The notes under the pieces: generated by a model
Database searches by the model: none
The model's input: only the letters and a program-made list of their open reading frames with translations
What the model was told of the DNA's origin: nothing
Source: Botryosphaeria dothidea
Lineage: Eukaryota; Ascomycota; Dothideomycetes; Botryosphaeriales; Botryosphaeriaceae
Direction of reading: 5' to 3'
Length of the DNA: 64,000 bases
Assembly: GCA_011503125.2 (NCBI GenBank)
Contig: WWBZ02000082.1
Coordinates: forward strand, 2,294,001 to 2,358,000
Shown here: piece after piece, positions 31,019-43,056 of the stretch
Layout of the letters: every line of letters starts with the position of its first letter
How positions within the stretch are numbered: the stretch's first letter is position 1
Translations under genes and position numbers: made by a program

Positions 31019-32427
31019 GGTGCGAGAATGCGGTTGGTGCCAAGGATGTGATGAAAAGTCGAGGTTGTGGGAGGTAAGGGTGGGCGCGACGCGCGCAGGA
31101 GGTGGGTAATGTGCGGGGACGCGCGCGTTGAGGTGAGAGGCGCAGGGCGAATGGCGGCCGGTCGCGACGCGTCGCGTACGGATACGGCGAAGCGGACGGG
31201 CGCGCAAGTCGACTTTGACGGGTTGCGCGGTCGCGACGGATGATGTGGGGTGTGATGGTGATGGGATATTCGAAACGCTGCGGAGCGAACGTCAACGCGA
31301 CGTTCAAAAGTTGTCCAGGCGGCGGGCCCACGCCTCGCTAAAGTCCGAGTGACCAGGATTGTGGCTTGGCGCGCCAGCCGAAAAGAGTAACTTACCAGTA
31401 TCGAGTGCAGACACGGGGTGTCGAGCGTTGACCTGGGTGCGCGATGTGCGATCGAACAGGTTGAGAGTGTGGAGGTGGTGGAGAGAAAAGTTTGGGGTGT
31501 GGTGTGCGGGACAAATATTTTAAGTGTGGGTGTGCGGCGGCCGCGCAGCTGCCTCCTCCAGAGGCGGTAGGCACGCCTGCCCAGCAACCCCCGTTGCTAT
31601 GGGCCCGAGGTCGCTGTTTCCTGATTCTTTGTAGAGCGACTTAGTCTACAAGAAGATACGTCCACGCTGTCATTGCAACCCGCTGAAATCCTTTCCCCTC
31701 TGCGGGCTATAGGTCAATCACTTCGCCAGCATGAGCTCCGACGTCAAGCTTTCATGCCCGTAATGACTGTGCAGATTCTTAGTCACTCTTGGAACATACA
31801 GGATGGTTGCAGCATCACCTTGCACTCTTTTGTGGTCTTTCACGCGTCGTAGTACGTACTCGAGGCCGTGGCCGCACTTAAAGTACTTCCTTTGGAACCC
31901 GCCGCAACCGTTGGCCCCCTTGGTGTTAATGACTCTTTGCCTACTCCTTTCCAGGATAGCTGTTCCATATTCCTGTATATAGTGTTTGCTGCAACTTCAT
32001 GCCGGAAACAGCGCCTGCGGCACGTAGTCAAGCAAACAGTGGAAACGTCCTTCGGCGCAATATGGTTCGTCTGGATAGGGTAAAGACCGTTCTAGCTTCT
32101 ATCAATCTATCCATTCACCTAGCCCAGGCTCCAGGCCTACCTCATCCCGTATTCTTGCAGAAAGCAGTGAAACACTTTCCATCGCTTCGATTGTGCTACC
32201 AAGCGTGGCTTCATGCCGGCGAGATGACGTTGCACTCAATATTTCAGAAGCTTTGTTTATTAACCAACCCTCGATATTCAGCCTACCCACAAGCGCTTGC
32301 CACCTACAGGGCAAACCCAGGACCTTCGAATCATGAAAACCCCCAAACGCCTCGGATCATGCAGAACAACATGTTACAGAGTCCGACACGCACGTGTTGG
32401 TCGGCCTAGAGCTGCGAATGGCTCCCC
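31019..32427. other. Intergenic region, promoter of the 916-aa gene
   Basis: About 1.4 kb between two minus-strand genes. 31019-31600 is GC-rich promoter/leader, and 31600-32400 is balanced sequence with no recognisable gene on either strand. Confidence 0.4.
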
Positions 32428-34063
32428 TTAATCATAATTGAAGAGCACACTGATGCTCTCACCATGGTGCACGCGGCGGATAGCCTCTGCGAAAACACTA
32501 GGAATTGTTAACCAGGACTACTTTTTCTGATACTTGATGGCAAATCACTCACTTCCCAATCTCGAGGACCTCCAGCTTGCTGCAGTGCGCAAGATGCTCT
32601 GTCTGATCGACGCTGTTCGTGACCACAAGCTATGACAGTCAGTACCTTGCGCTCATGTACTGTTCACAATATTGCTGAATAATTCAGAGCTGAGGGGTTC
32701 CTTACCTTGTCGATCGCACTAGCGTTGATGCGGTCAATGGCGTCACCGCTGAGGATGCCATGAGTGACGAGGGCATAAACCTTTGTCGCACCCTCCTTTT
32801 TCAACAATTTTGCCGCTCGAGTAATGGTGTTCGATGTGTCAGCCAGATCGTCGACCAGAATGGCTGTCCGCTCTGCAACGTCGCCAACGAGCATCATTGT
32901 TGCATTTTGACGATCCGTGATCTGCGTCGGTCGCCTCTCTTCAGCAGAGTCAGTATTTGCGTTCCGAGCAACGGACGATGCGACAAACCTTTGTGGATCA
33001 GCGCAAATGGCATTCCCAGAGCGTCAGCAATGGCAGTTGCACGCTTTGCACCGCCAGCATCAGGGCTGACGATCACCGCTTCCTTGTAGTTCGGAATATG
33101 GTATTGAATGTACTTGCGCAGAAGATGACGCCCGTACAGATTGTCAACCGGAATGTCAAAGAATCCTTGATACTGAGGATCGTGCAGGTCCATGGTGATG
33201 ACATGGTCAGCACCGGCGCAGGTCAACAGATCCGCAACTGTTTCAATATCAGCTTCTGCGCAACAGCGAGACAGCTGTTCGAGGGCTTACCGAGAGTCCC
33301 AGCCTGGGCGACCCACTGCTTGTAACCACGCTGTGGCTCAAACTTCGGCGGTTGTGTAATGGTTCCATTCACCCCATTGACTCCGTTGACCGAGGAATTG
33401 GAGGCACCGCGCTCGCGAGAGGAGTGGTCTTGCTTGTCAGCCTCCCCCGAACCACGAGACTCGAGTATGTTCTTACTATCTTCCCGCGAAGGCTTTGTCG
33501 GGCTGGTCTCAGGGGCGCCGTTGCGGCGCTCGTCCATTTGAAGGCGGCTTAGCTGCTTGTTCAGGCCATCCTGACCGCCAGGCAAGCCAATGCTCTCCGG
33601 GCGGCCAGGCGCAGGCGTCGCGGGCACGCTATCAAAGCTATAGTTGGCCGGGCGGTTGGCGTGGCTCGGGCCTTTCGCAAGAGGAGCGCCGCGCTTCTCG
33701 TAGGGGATATCGCTTTGGCGAGAGTACGGGAATAGAGGCAGGACCGCGGTGACGCGCCGGGCCGAGGCAGTTTTGCAGGCAGAGACTGTAATGAGGAGCT
33801 GCATTGCGGCGTCAGTGGTCCGGCAAAGCCCGAGTGCGCAGCATTCAGTATACCTCCATGAGGTGGTCGTTGACCTTCCCACCACCCGACTGAATGATGA
33901 AGACATCCTTGCCGCGCACCGACTCTTGGATCTCCACGCGCGTCTCGCCCACGGCAAATTTGCTCAAGAGGATCTGAGCCGGCGGGATGCCGAGGTGGTT
34001 GCAGATGGTCTCGGTGAGCTGGGGATGGCTGCTGCCGCCCAGAATCACGAGATTGCGGACCAT
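32428..34063 (-). CDS. Ribose-phosphate pyrophosphokinase (PRPP synthetase) with internal insertion
   Basis: Makes PRPP from ribose-5-phosphate and ATP for purine, pyrimidine, His, Trp and NAD synthesis. Six exons: 34063-33854, 33798-33291, 33237-32989, 32938-32706, 32629-32553, 32497-32428; all five introns (50-76 nt) splice in phase. Product 448 residues against about 320 for a simple [15 protein letters not shown] opens the protein; [10 protein letters not shown] (91-100) is conserved. A disordered Pro/Ser/Asn-rich insertion of about 105 residues (about 115-222, including [11 protein letters not shown]) interrupts before [24 protein letters not shown]-binding [10 protein letters not shown] and [11 protein letters not shown] are intact. 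The insertion is characteristic of yeast Prs1-type subunits, which also link to cell-wall integrity; orthology is inferred. Ends ISVLFNYD. Confidence 0.95.
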
Positions 34064-35650
34064 GGTGGCGCGCGGGGACGAGGGGAGGGCGAGCTTGGGA
34101 GGGGGTGTCTGTGTGGAGAAGAATAGAAGAGAGGCTCGTTCAGGCTGGGTTCGGGCCGGCGGGCAAGAGCTGGCTGGGCGGGAACAACGGCGGCGAGCAG
34201 AGAACAGCGGGTCGGGTGCGCCGAGGCGAGCGCTCACGGGGTTGGATTACGAAAAGAGGTGCGAAGAGCAGACGGGTGTCTGGCAGATGCTGGGCATACC
34301 ATGGTGGTCATTGTCAAAAAGTTTTGGCAGCGCGGGGATGATTGGGTCGAGCTTCCGCCTACTCGCTCATCGCCGCTTTTCCCTTTGCAACACCACCCGA
34401 CAGGCATCTGACTCGGCGCAGTCCAAGACGATTTGCACGGAGGATCCGCCTGCGTGCGCCGCGCAGCCTCTCGCATTGCGCTCAAAGACGCAGCCCTATG
34501 CCGCTGCCCAGCCTATGTCCTCGCCCGGATTACTAACACCACTCATCGTGCAACAAATTCTTCCCAGCCCGCGCCCCTGCTTGGGAAGCGCCTTTCCGAC
34601 ACCGCAGCCAAACTCGGTGTGTTGGGCACCAGGCACCCGTTTACAGCCGCTACGCAGACACTGCTAATCAGCCTCCGCGAGTACTCACTCGGGCGTGCTC
34701 GTGGCCACGTCTCGTACATTTGCGTTGCTTCATCCATGCGCTTTCGCAGGACACTCTCACCCTCGGGTCCCTCTGCCGTCGCTTCTCCTATACAGCAGCC
34801 AGATGCCCCGGTACTATTGCAAGCGGTATTGTAACAGCTTCTAGCATGGTGGCTCGTCGATAGTTGCATCGCTATGGAAGGAAAATTTGAGCGAGAGTTC
34901 TTATCCACCGTGCGACCCGTGATGTTCGTGGTAAGAGTCTAGCAGATTTGGAGGAGGTCGCAGAGCCTCGGGCGCTGGCGTGCGACTAGACTGGAGCTAG
35001 TTTGGTTAAGGATAAAGCACCCGTTGAAAAAAGGCTGGTGCAAGTACCGTTCGTGTCACAGTTCATGTTTTGATTGAAGTTCGTTTATCGAACCCAAAGA
35101 AAACGGTTGTGATGCTCTTATCACAATGCAGCTTTGGTATCAGGCGCGTGGCAAGCAGAGCCGAAACTCTGGGCGCTGCTGCGTACGCACCGGAATACCT
35201 CAATTGCCTCAAACAAAGAAGGGAAACAGAGAAAAAGAAAAGGATGCTGCCCGTCTAGTCCAACTGCCCAGATAGTTGTCGTGGTAGATTAGATTGGTTT
35301 CCAAGACTCGCATATATACTCACCAGCGAGTCGTTTTCTAGGGAAATCTGTTCGACATTGCTCAAATAATCCAGAGGCAACAAAGCGGATGGTTATTCGC
35401 TGGTTTCCGACTTCTCCACAGCGAACAGCCGGTCATCCGGATGACTGTCGTCAGTCCAGCTTACTCACGATGCTTTGACGTTCGCTTCCCCGCACTTCCC
35501 CACGCAGTATCGGCGGAGCACGTAGATCTGGACTCAAGGGGGCCGCGAAGCATAAATCGAGCCGGGTCTTGGATGCAAGGCCACTGATATGAAATACACA
35601 CGATTTCTCTCGCTGTTATCAAAGTCTTTCTTAAAGAAACCCGCGGCACG
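34064..35650. other. Divergent intergenic region PRPP synthetase / MBL-fold gene
   Basis: About 1.6 kb. 34064-34250 is the likely PRS leader. A short GACTCGC...GCGAGTC inverted repeat lies near 35308-35335. No further gene is supported on either strand. Confidence 0.4.
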
Positions 35651-36805
35651 ATGTCCCAAAACGGCAATATCAAGCCTCAGGCTCACCCTTCCCTGAACAT
35701 TCCCGCATCAACCGCGAGTGTGGACGTTAGCATCATCAACACCTCGACTGACCTCGTGTGCCCAGCCAATGGATTCGTCAAACCTGTATTGAAAGGACAT
35801 GAAGCCATCAACATGCCCACGTATTCCTTCCATATCCGGCATCCTTCCGGCAAGGAAATTCTCTTCGACCTGGGCGCCCGAAAGGATTGGTGGAACTTCT
35901 CGCCAACAGTAGTCGCCACAATTAAAAGGTTGATCCTAGGAATGGATGTCAAGAAAGGCATCAACGAGGTGTTGATAGAGGGTGGTGTGGATCTGAACCG
36001 CATCAGCTCGATCATTATCTCCCATTGGCATTTTGACCACACTGGCGACCCATCGCTGTTTCCCAGGTCCGCAGAACTGGTCTGGGGACTGGGATTCAAG
36101 GAAAACTTCATGCCAGGCTACCCCACAAATCCGAAAGGCGTAATGCTCGACTCCGACTTTGAGGGTCGCACCGTGCGCGAAGTGACATTCTCGCCGGACT
36201 TCAAGATCGGCGAGTTCGAGGCCCACGATTTCTTTGGTGACGGATCCTTCTACCTCCTAAACACACCGGGTCACGCCGTCGGGCATGTTTCAGCTCTAGC
36301 TCGGACAACGCCCGACACGTTCGTGTTCATGGGAGGGGACATCTGCCATTTTGGCGGTGCCTTCCGGCCAACCATTTACGCACCTATGCCAGAGACCATC
36401 CCAGAGGATACCCCACTTGATCGGAAGCGGTTCCATCTGCCTTGCCCGTGCTCCATGTTCACGGCCTGCCACCCAGATCCTCCCAATGCGCGCACGAAGC
36501 CGTACTACGAGGTGACACGCGAGGAAGGAAGCTGGTACATCGACCCTCCGACAGCACAGCAGTCTGTCGACTGGCTTCAGGCTTTTGATGCAGACCCCAA
36601 CGTGTTCGTCTGCATCGCGCATGATGAAGGACTGCTGGATGTCGTCGATTGGTTCCCGAACGGCACAATTACCGATTGGAAGAAGAAAGGCTGGAAGGAG
36701 AAGAGCCAGTGGGGGTTCCTGAACGTGCTTCCCATTGACGGGAAGCCTGCGGCAGATCCATATGCTCCTGGTCTGATGAAAGACGGAAAGATTGCGAAAA
36801 TATGA
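35651..36805 (+). CDS. Metallo-beta-lactamase-fold hydrolase (lactonase-like)
   Basis: Intronless, 384 residues. The zinc motif HxHxDH is intact as SHWHFDHTGD (His125, His127, Asp129, His130), followed by TPGHAVGH (His208), GGDICH (Asp230) and a C-terminal AHDEG. This is the pattern of N-acyl-homoserine-lactonase-like and related fungal MBL proteins. There is no signal peptide, so it is probably cytosolic. The Cys-containing PCPCSMFTACHPDPP segment near 276-290 is a fungal feature. Substrate is unknown; lactone or thioester hydrolysis is possible. It stands alone, without a secondary-metabolite cluster around it, so a detoxification role is only a guess. Confidence 0.88.
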   Translation: MSQNGNIKPQAHPSLNIPASTASVDVSIINTSTDLVCPANGFVKPVLKGHEAINMPTYSFHIRHPSGKEILFDLGARKDWWNFSPTVVATIKRLILGMDVKKGINEVLIEGGVDLNRISSIIISHWHFDHTGDPSLFPRSAELVWGLGFKENFMPGYPTNPKGVMLDSDFEGRTVREVTFSPDFKIGEFEAHDFFGDGSFYLLNTPGHAVGHVSALARTTPDTFVFMGGDICHFGGAFRPTIYAPMPETIPEDTPLDRKRFHLPCPCSMFTACHPDPPNARTKPYYEVTREEGSWYIDPPTAQQSVDWLQAFDADPNVFVCIAHDEGLLDVVDWFPNGTITDWKKKGWKEKSQWGFLNVLPIDGKPAADPYAPGLMKDGKIAKI

Positions 36806-39310
36806 CACCGAAACATTCGAAATAGCTGGCAGTGATTAGTAGTCTGTTCGAGTTTCTCCATTTTGCTGATGTAAAGCTTTATTAGATCTTTTTTAAGGGA
36901 ACGGATTACGTGTCTTTTGATAATCTGTATGCTGCTCATGCGAGCTTGAAATCAGACCCACTATACCTTTCACTCATTTCGGATGTATTTCTTGACCACT
37001 TTCGGGGGCTTTTTTTTTGCGTTCAGCGAATAACAAAACATAAAATGAGGAGGAAAACACGAAGAAATAGTAAGGTTGTACCAGATATACTTTTTTAAAT
37101 TTACTGTGAAGGCTCCATCATCCTGCTCACAGCTGAATCCAATCATTTACTCAATTCTGCATCTAGCACATTGCGACTGCTCAACCAGAAAAATTAGCGG
37201 AAAGTAGTTAAGCAGCTCGCACAGACAGGAACAAGTATTACGAGAGAAGCCAGTAAGCTTATCAGGAACCGGTATAAACATTCAAACCCTGCACCCAGGG
37301 CTATGGTCCGCATCACCTGCCAACGTATGCAGTAGTTGCTTTGTGAGATGTCGATCAGCTCCCGAGATCAACATCGACTATCGGATATTGTCGGGTATGT
37401 GCCTGTTCCCGCTGTGATACCATATGTGCATCAATTTTCATGTGAGAGCCGAGGGCTTAGGGGAGAGTCTCGGGTGATGCCCGTACGGTCGAACGGTTCG
37501 TATGATGTCCACAATCAAGTCAAACTAGGCTTCACATGTCAGGAGATCCATGATCCTCGCCTAAAAAACGCTTCAGATATCTGAGGATCGCGTTGACAAG
37601 GGTGTACTACCTGTGGGTGTCGAGCTGTCCTCACACGACATCTGCCCGCGTCGTACAGTGCGGGGAGCAACAGGAGCCGCAGGGCCGGGGCGCGAAAGCA
37701 GGAACTCCATGAACAGGTCCATCTTAAAGTGACAAACCCGGCTCACTTGGTTCTACCACTAAAGATGTATTGTGGAGCGAGGGGCCCCGTCAGGATACCC
37801 TTCTTGGCCGTTGCCGTTGGCATGGACGCTCGGACCCTGCACTTATGGTTCCTTGATGCTGCAGCTTTTGGGGACGCGACCGTGTAATAGGGAAGCAGCA
37901 GTGCCGAATGCTATATGCAAGTGATTAATCAAATGCAACTTGAATGGTCAACAGACTGTACCCCTACTCTTTGGGGAAAGGATGGGCCAGGCCCGTATGG
38001 ACCGGCGAAGCGAATGGGGGACTAGCCTTGCACGGAAATCTGATGGCCGGCTGCACACATTGGACAGATCAATATCTGGGGCTGACACCGTGCGGAAGGC
38101 TCGCCTTCTCGTCGACGCGTGAGGAGACGAGACGAAAGCAGAGGGCCCACGAGACCTGCGAGCTAGCATGTATCGTGAAACCCGGACGCCAGTGCCAGCA
38201 AATGCGAAAAGCTGTGGCGAAAGACGGACGAACCGGCTAGAGGATTGACAGCTTTTGTGCCTCGATCAGGCAATCTAAGGCCCACCACGCGAGCTAGGGG
38301 AAGGTCTTCTCGATGGGCGAGGCCCAGACGGCACGCGATGCGGCTGCATGGAAGTATGCGAGCGAGCCCGTGAACCCTCGCAGCTTAGTGTGCGGAAGGC
38401 TGACACGGCACACCGCCGGTTGCGTTGCTGATGCATCTTGTGTGATGAGAGGCGCAGATAAGGCAGGCGGCGTGCGTGGGCGTTGTCATGGCATGCTGAT
38501 ACCGATTGTCCTCCACAGCCAGCATGGCAGACGTCGGCAGAAAGGCGAGGGCAGCGGCGGTGGGTTGCGCAGGTGAACACGGCAGAGCGCGGTATGACGT
38601 ATCGTGGACCCTTCGAAAAAATGACGATGCGTGATCTCATTGGCCGGCCTGGTGAGAATTGAGGTTTCGACTGGAGCGAAGGGATGTGCCCGCGTCCGCG
38701 CTGCTGCTGCCGCCGCCCGCTGCCAGGCGGGAATTGTAGGAGCAGGAGGCGGCCCAGTGCGTGCGGGGATGGGAAGGAAAGCTGCGTCGGAAGCGTAATG
38801 CTGGTTGCTTGCAGAGCTTGCAGAGAACAGCGGCAACGCCGCAACAAAGCCTGCCTGCTCGTCGCGCGCTCTTTCTCCTTCTGGCGCCCCGATCGCCGAC
38901 GGGAAGGCGGCCGCAGCTGCCCCTCCATTACGTTACCGCGCCTTGCGAGTGCAGCGCTGCGGCAACTGAGGTACAAGACAGCATCCCTCCGACCCTATCG
39001 CCATCTCCCTCCGCTCCATTGCAATTCTGCCCGCTCTCTGCATCCCGTCTCTATATATATCTCACCCAGCCTACACAACAGCCTTAGCTTTGGCATCTCC
39101 TATTTCGCCCTGTTCCCCGTGCAATTCGAGCCACGACTCGTACGCGTGACCGCCGACACGAGCCCATAGCTCACTCCCAAACTCTCCCTCGACCTCCGTA
39201 CTAGCTTGTACCACCCAGATCCCGGCCGCCAGAAGCTGCTTTAAATTCCAAACGCCTCAATCTTCCTTCCGCTGCTTTTCGCAAGCTTCTCGTCGCTCCA
39301 ACAGCGTGCA
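36806..39310. other. 2.5-kb intergenic region upstream of neutral trehalase
   Basis: 36806-37200 is AT-rich with T/A homopolymer runs (for example near 37012) and suits the 3' flank of the MBL gene. 37200-38270 contains no coding signal. 38270-39310 is GC-rich and leader-like, with AGGGG/CCCCT stress-element-like pentamers near 38293 and 38930 and a TATA run at 39052. Open frames here are compositional. Confidence 0.4.
39052..39060 (+). promoter_or_regulatory. TATA-like run upstream of neutral trehalase
   Basis: TATATATAT, about 250 bases upstream of the start at 39311, in pyrimidine-rich surroundings. A plausible core promoter. Confidence 0.35.
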
Positions 39311-41754
39311 ATGAGCTCGCAGCAATCGGTTCCCCGCCACCACCGCTCCTCGACCAACGACATCGACCCCCTGTCTGCCGCATCGATTTACTATGGCGAC
39401 TCTCACAAGAAGAAGACTAAAACCCGGACATACTCTGGTGTAAGCTACATGTTCCTTGCCTTTCCGGGGCCTCTTGTGCACGAGCTGATACATGCTACCT
39501 GCAGGTGCTCGATGTTGGGAAGCAGAACGCTGCGGTGGCCGCCGGCATGAAGAATGGTGGCCGCAGATCCAGCCATGGTGAGTCACCTTCCCCCTTTGCC
39601 GCCCACGACCATTTCGGACGATATCTGACGCAAAATTCCTTCAGATGAGCATGCATCTCAGCCTCGCAAGTTCCTTATTCCCGTCGAAGAGACATTGAAA
39701 ACCCTCCTCGAACGCGAAGATACCGATCAGAATTACCAGATCACCATTGAAGACGCTGGCCCAAAGGTGCGAATATTTGGAAATGCGGACAGCTTCTAGG
39801 GGAACCATACATGCTGATACAACAGTCCAGGTGCTCTCTGTCGGTACCGCGGCTTCCAATGGCCTCAATCGGTTTGACGTCCGGGGAACCTACATGCTCG
39901 CCAATCTCCTACAGGAGCTCACTCTTGCTAAGGACTTTGGCCGCAAGACCATTGTCCTTGACGAAGCTCGCTTGAACGAGAATCCAGTCAACCGGCTGTC
40001 ACGTTTGATCAGGGACACATTCTGGAACAACCTCACGCGACGGACCGATTCATCCAACATCTCCCGCATTGCTCGCGATCCTAAAGATTGGACTGAAAAC
40101 CCACACCCGAGAATCTATGTACCCCGCGGTGCCCCCGAGCAATACAAGTACTACGTGAAGCACGCCAAGGAACATCCTGACGAGAAGCTGGAGGTCATCT
40201 GGCTGGCCGAGGATTGTGCTAATGACGATTATGTGAGGGATCTTAACGATGCTCCCGGTCTACTTGCACTGGATATGGAGGAGTACGTCAATGACAAGGG
40301 TGAAAAAGATTTCCGTGGCAAGCCGTTTGTTGTTCCCGGAGGCAGATTCAACGAACTCTATGGCTGGGACAGCTACATGGAGTCTCTCGGTCTACTCGTG
40401 AATGACCGTGTTGACTTGGTCAAGTCCATGGTCGAGAACTTTTGCTTCTGTATCAAGCACTACGGCAAGATTCTCAACGGCAACCGGACTTACTACCTCG
40501 GTCGTTCCCAGCCGCCGTTCTTGACGGATATGTGCCTCCGCGTGTACGACCGCATCAAGCACGAACCTGGAGCGCAAGACTTCTTGAAGACGTCAATTAT
40601 GGCCGCTATCAAGGAGTATTACAGCGTCTGGACAGCAGAACCACGTTACGACCCAGAGAGCGGATTGTCAAGGTACCGCCCTGGCGGTATTGGTGTGCCT
40701 CCGGAGACAGAAGCAACCCACTTCGTTCACATCTTGGAGCCCTATGCTCAGAAGTACAACATGACCTTCCCTGAATTTGTGCAGGCATACAACCATCGGA
40801 AGGTGTCTGAGCCTGAGCTTGACGTGTACTTCCTGCACGATCGTGCTGTCCGAGAGTCCGGTCATGATACCTCATATCGTCTGGAGCGCGTCGCGGCTGA
40901 TCTAGCGACTGTCGACCTCAACTCTCTGCTGTACAAGTATGAGACCGATATTGCCCGTACCATCCGCGCGCACTTTGGCGATCGCCTTGCTATTCCAGCG
41001 GAGTTCTGCGTCCCAGGTCAAGAGCCCGACCATATTGAAACGTCTGCTGTGTGGGATCGCCGCGCAAAGAAGAGAAAGGCTCTCATGGAGAAGTACATGT
41101 GGAATGAAGAGGAAGGAATGTACTTTGACTACCACACTGTTGAGAAGAAACAGACCGGTTACGAGAGTGCCACCACTTTCTGGCCTATGTGGGCTGGTGT
41201 TGCCACTCCCCGTCAGGCCGCTGCTCTCGTTACGAAGGCCCTTCCAAAGCTCGAGGAATTTGGCGGCCTCGTCGCGGGTACTGAGAAGTCTCGTGGCGAG
41301 GTTGGGCTCGAACGACCCAATCGTCAATGGGACTACCCGTTCGGATGGGCGCCCCAGCAGATGCTTGCCTGGGTCGGCCTACAACGGTTCGGATACGAGA
41401 CTGAAGCTCAGCGCCTAGCATACAAGTGGTGCTACATGGTCACTAAAGCATTCGTCGACTTCAACGGTGTTGTCGTTGAGAAGTACGATGTCACCCGACC
41501 CATTGATCCTCATAAGGTCGAAGCGGAGTATGGCAACCAGGGCAGCGACTTCAAGGGAGTTCCTCGAGAAGGGTAAGTGGCTGCATGCAAATCATTCCGT
41601 TGTTTTTGAAAACTAACTCGCTCCTAGTTTTGGTTGGGTAAATGCCAGCTACGTGTATGGCCTTCAGACACTGAATGCGCACATGAGGCGCGCTCTAGGT
41701 GCTTTGACACCATACGACACATTCATAAAGGCCACGGAAGCTCTTGGTCTGTAA
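39311..41754 (+). CDS. Neutral (cytosolic, regulated) trehalase
   Basis: Hydrolyses intracellular trehalose to glucose during germination and stress recovery. Exons 39311-39439, 39505-39577, 39645-39766, 39831-41572, 41628-41754; introns of 65, 67, 64 and 55 nt. Product 730 residues, GH37. The N-terminal regulatory tail carries basophilic kinase sites (RHHRSS at 9-14 and RRSS at 63-66, a PKA-type site). The calcium-binding element [12 protein letters not shown] lies at 93-104, as in yeast Nth1, where phosphorylation and 14-3-3 binding act through it. Trehalase signatures 1 ([14 protein letters not shown], from 277) and 2 ([10 protein letters not shown], from 607) are both perfect. Orthologous to yeast NTH1 and Aspergillus treB. 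The regulatory subunit of its expected kinase is encoded at 3285-4757. Confidence 0.97.
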
Positions 41755-42455
41755 GATAGTGCGGTTCTGTGTTTACTGGGTGCTCTCTTTTCTCGGTTAA
41801 AAGAATCCAGAAGTAGGAGTGGTTGCGTTGGTTAGACTGGGTTGTGTATAGATGCTTCCTGGGGGTTGGGAGAATGGTGTGTCCTGGCGTCGGGTTTTGA
41901 GCGTCCCTACATTTCACGGGCCTTCATCACAAATACTATCTGCGACCTATTATCCAGCACCAACGACAAGTCTTTGGCGACTGCAATCGCAAGTCTAGAA
42001 GGGTAGTTTCAGCGATTGTGCGGGTATTAGCGGACTGTTGGGAGTAGCGTTTGGGATATCCAAGACATTGATATAATGGCTCAAAGTGACTAGATGTGGT
42101 GAGAACTCGCCGTGGTTGCCTTTCTGAGACACCGGCGGCCTCTGGAGGGCATTGCTGGTGGCCACAGAGCGCAGGCCGAGAGCTGGAAACCCATGGAAAC
42201 ACGTCCGAATGCGGTTAGTGCGCTGACTAAGGTCGGGCGGCGACGGCGATGACTCCCCCACAAGACGTCAAGCGTGCCCGCCGCCCTCGCCGGCGCTCGT
42301 TCACTTCGCAGCCTCATAAAAGCCGCTTTTTCCTGCTTAACTCCACATCTAACCATCTTCATACAACACCTCATCGCACAACCCACTCACCAGCGATCAC
42401 CTGCTCCCATTTTCGCACCCTTCGCCTGAGCTACATTTCGATCAACACAGCAACC
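41755..42455. other. Intergenic region trehalase / MBF1
   Basis: About 700 bases; the first half should be trehalase 3' UTR and the rest the MBF1 promoter and leader. Nothing else seen. Confidence 0.4.
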
Positions 42456-43056
42456 ATGTCTGACTGGGACCAAGTCACCAAGATTGGCAGCCGTACCCGT
42501 GGCGGTCCCGCTGCCCCTCGCGAGACCGTCATCCGCGGCAAGTCCGCACTCAACGCTGCGCAGAGGACCGGCGGCGTCGTCGCGACCGAGAAGAAGTTTG
42601 GCAGCACCAATGCTGTAAGTACTCCCAACTTGCCACCTCGCCTGTTCCCAATAGATCGCTCAGCCGCAGGAGCTGGCTTTCGGGCTGGCCTTGGCGTCTT
42701 CGCACCTCTACAGAATTAAGTGCTAACAGTTTGCGATACAGCGCTCGGCAGTTGAGGGCCAGCACTTGACCAAGGTCGACCGGTCGGACGACATCGTGAA
42801 GCCCAAGACGGTGGGCACCAAGGTCGGCGACGCGATCAAGAAGGCGCGAGCGGAAGCGAAAAACGACAAGGGCACGACCATGACGCAGAAGGACTTGGCC
42901 ACCAAGTGCAACTCTACCCCCACCGTCATTGCCGAATTCGAGCGTGGCACCGCCGCGCCCGACCAGAAGCTGCTGTCCACCATGGAGCGCGTGCTTAACG
43001 TCATCCTGCGCGGTGACAAGATCGGCGAGCCCAAGTTCCCCAACAAGAAGAAATAA
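42456..43056 (+). CDS. MBF1: Multiprotein-bridging factor 1
   Basis: Transcriptional coactivator bridging bZIP activators and TBP; it also acts in ribosome quality control. Exons 42456-42614 and 42742-43056; the 127-nt intron has a GTAAGT donor and GCTAACA branch. Product 157 residues. The N-terminal MBF1 domain begins [17 protein letters not shown]. The C-terminal Cro/C1-type helix-turn-helix spans about residues 82-140 ([20 protein letters not shown], then [17 protein letters not shown]) and ends in a basic PNKKK tail. Length and both domains are standard. Confidence 0.96.

Noticed and set aside
30427..31587. 386-codon minus-strand frame upstream of the 916-aa gene
   Set aside because: Arg/Pro/Thr/Ser-rich frame overlapping the real N-terminal exon in another frame; explained by GC-rich leader sequence.
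38275..38976. 233-codon minus-strand frame upstream of trehalase
   Set aside because: Compositional frame in a GC-rich promoter, without start context, splice partners or domain.
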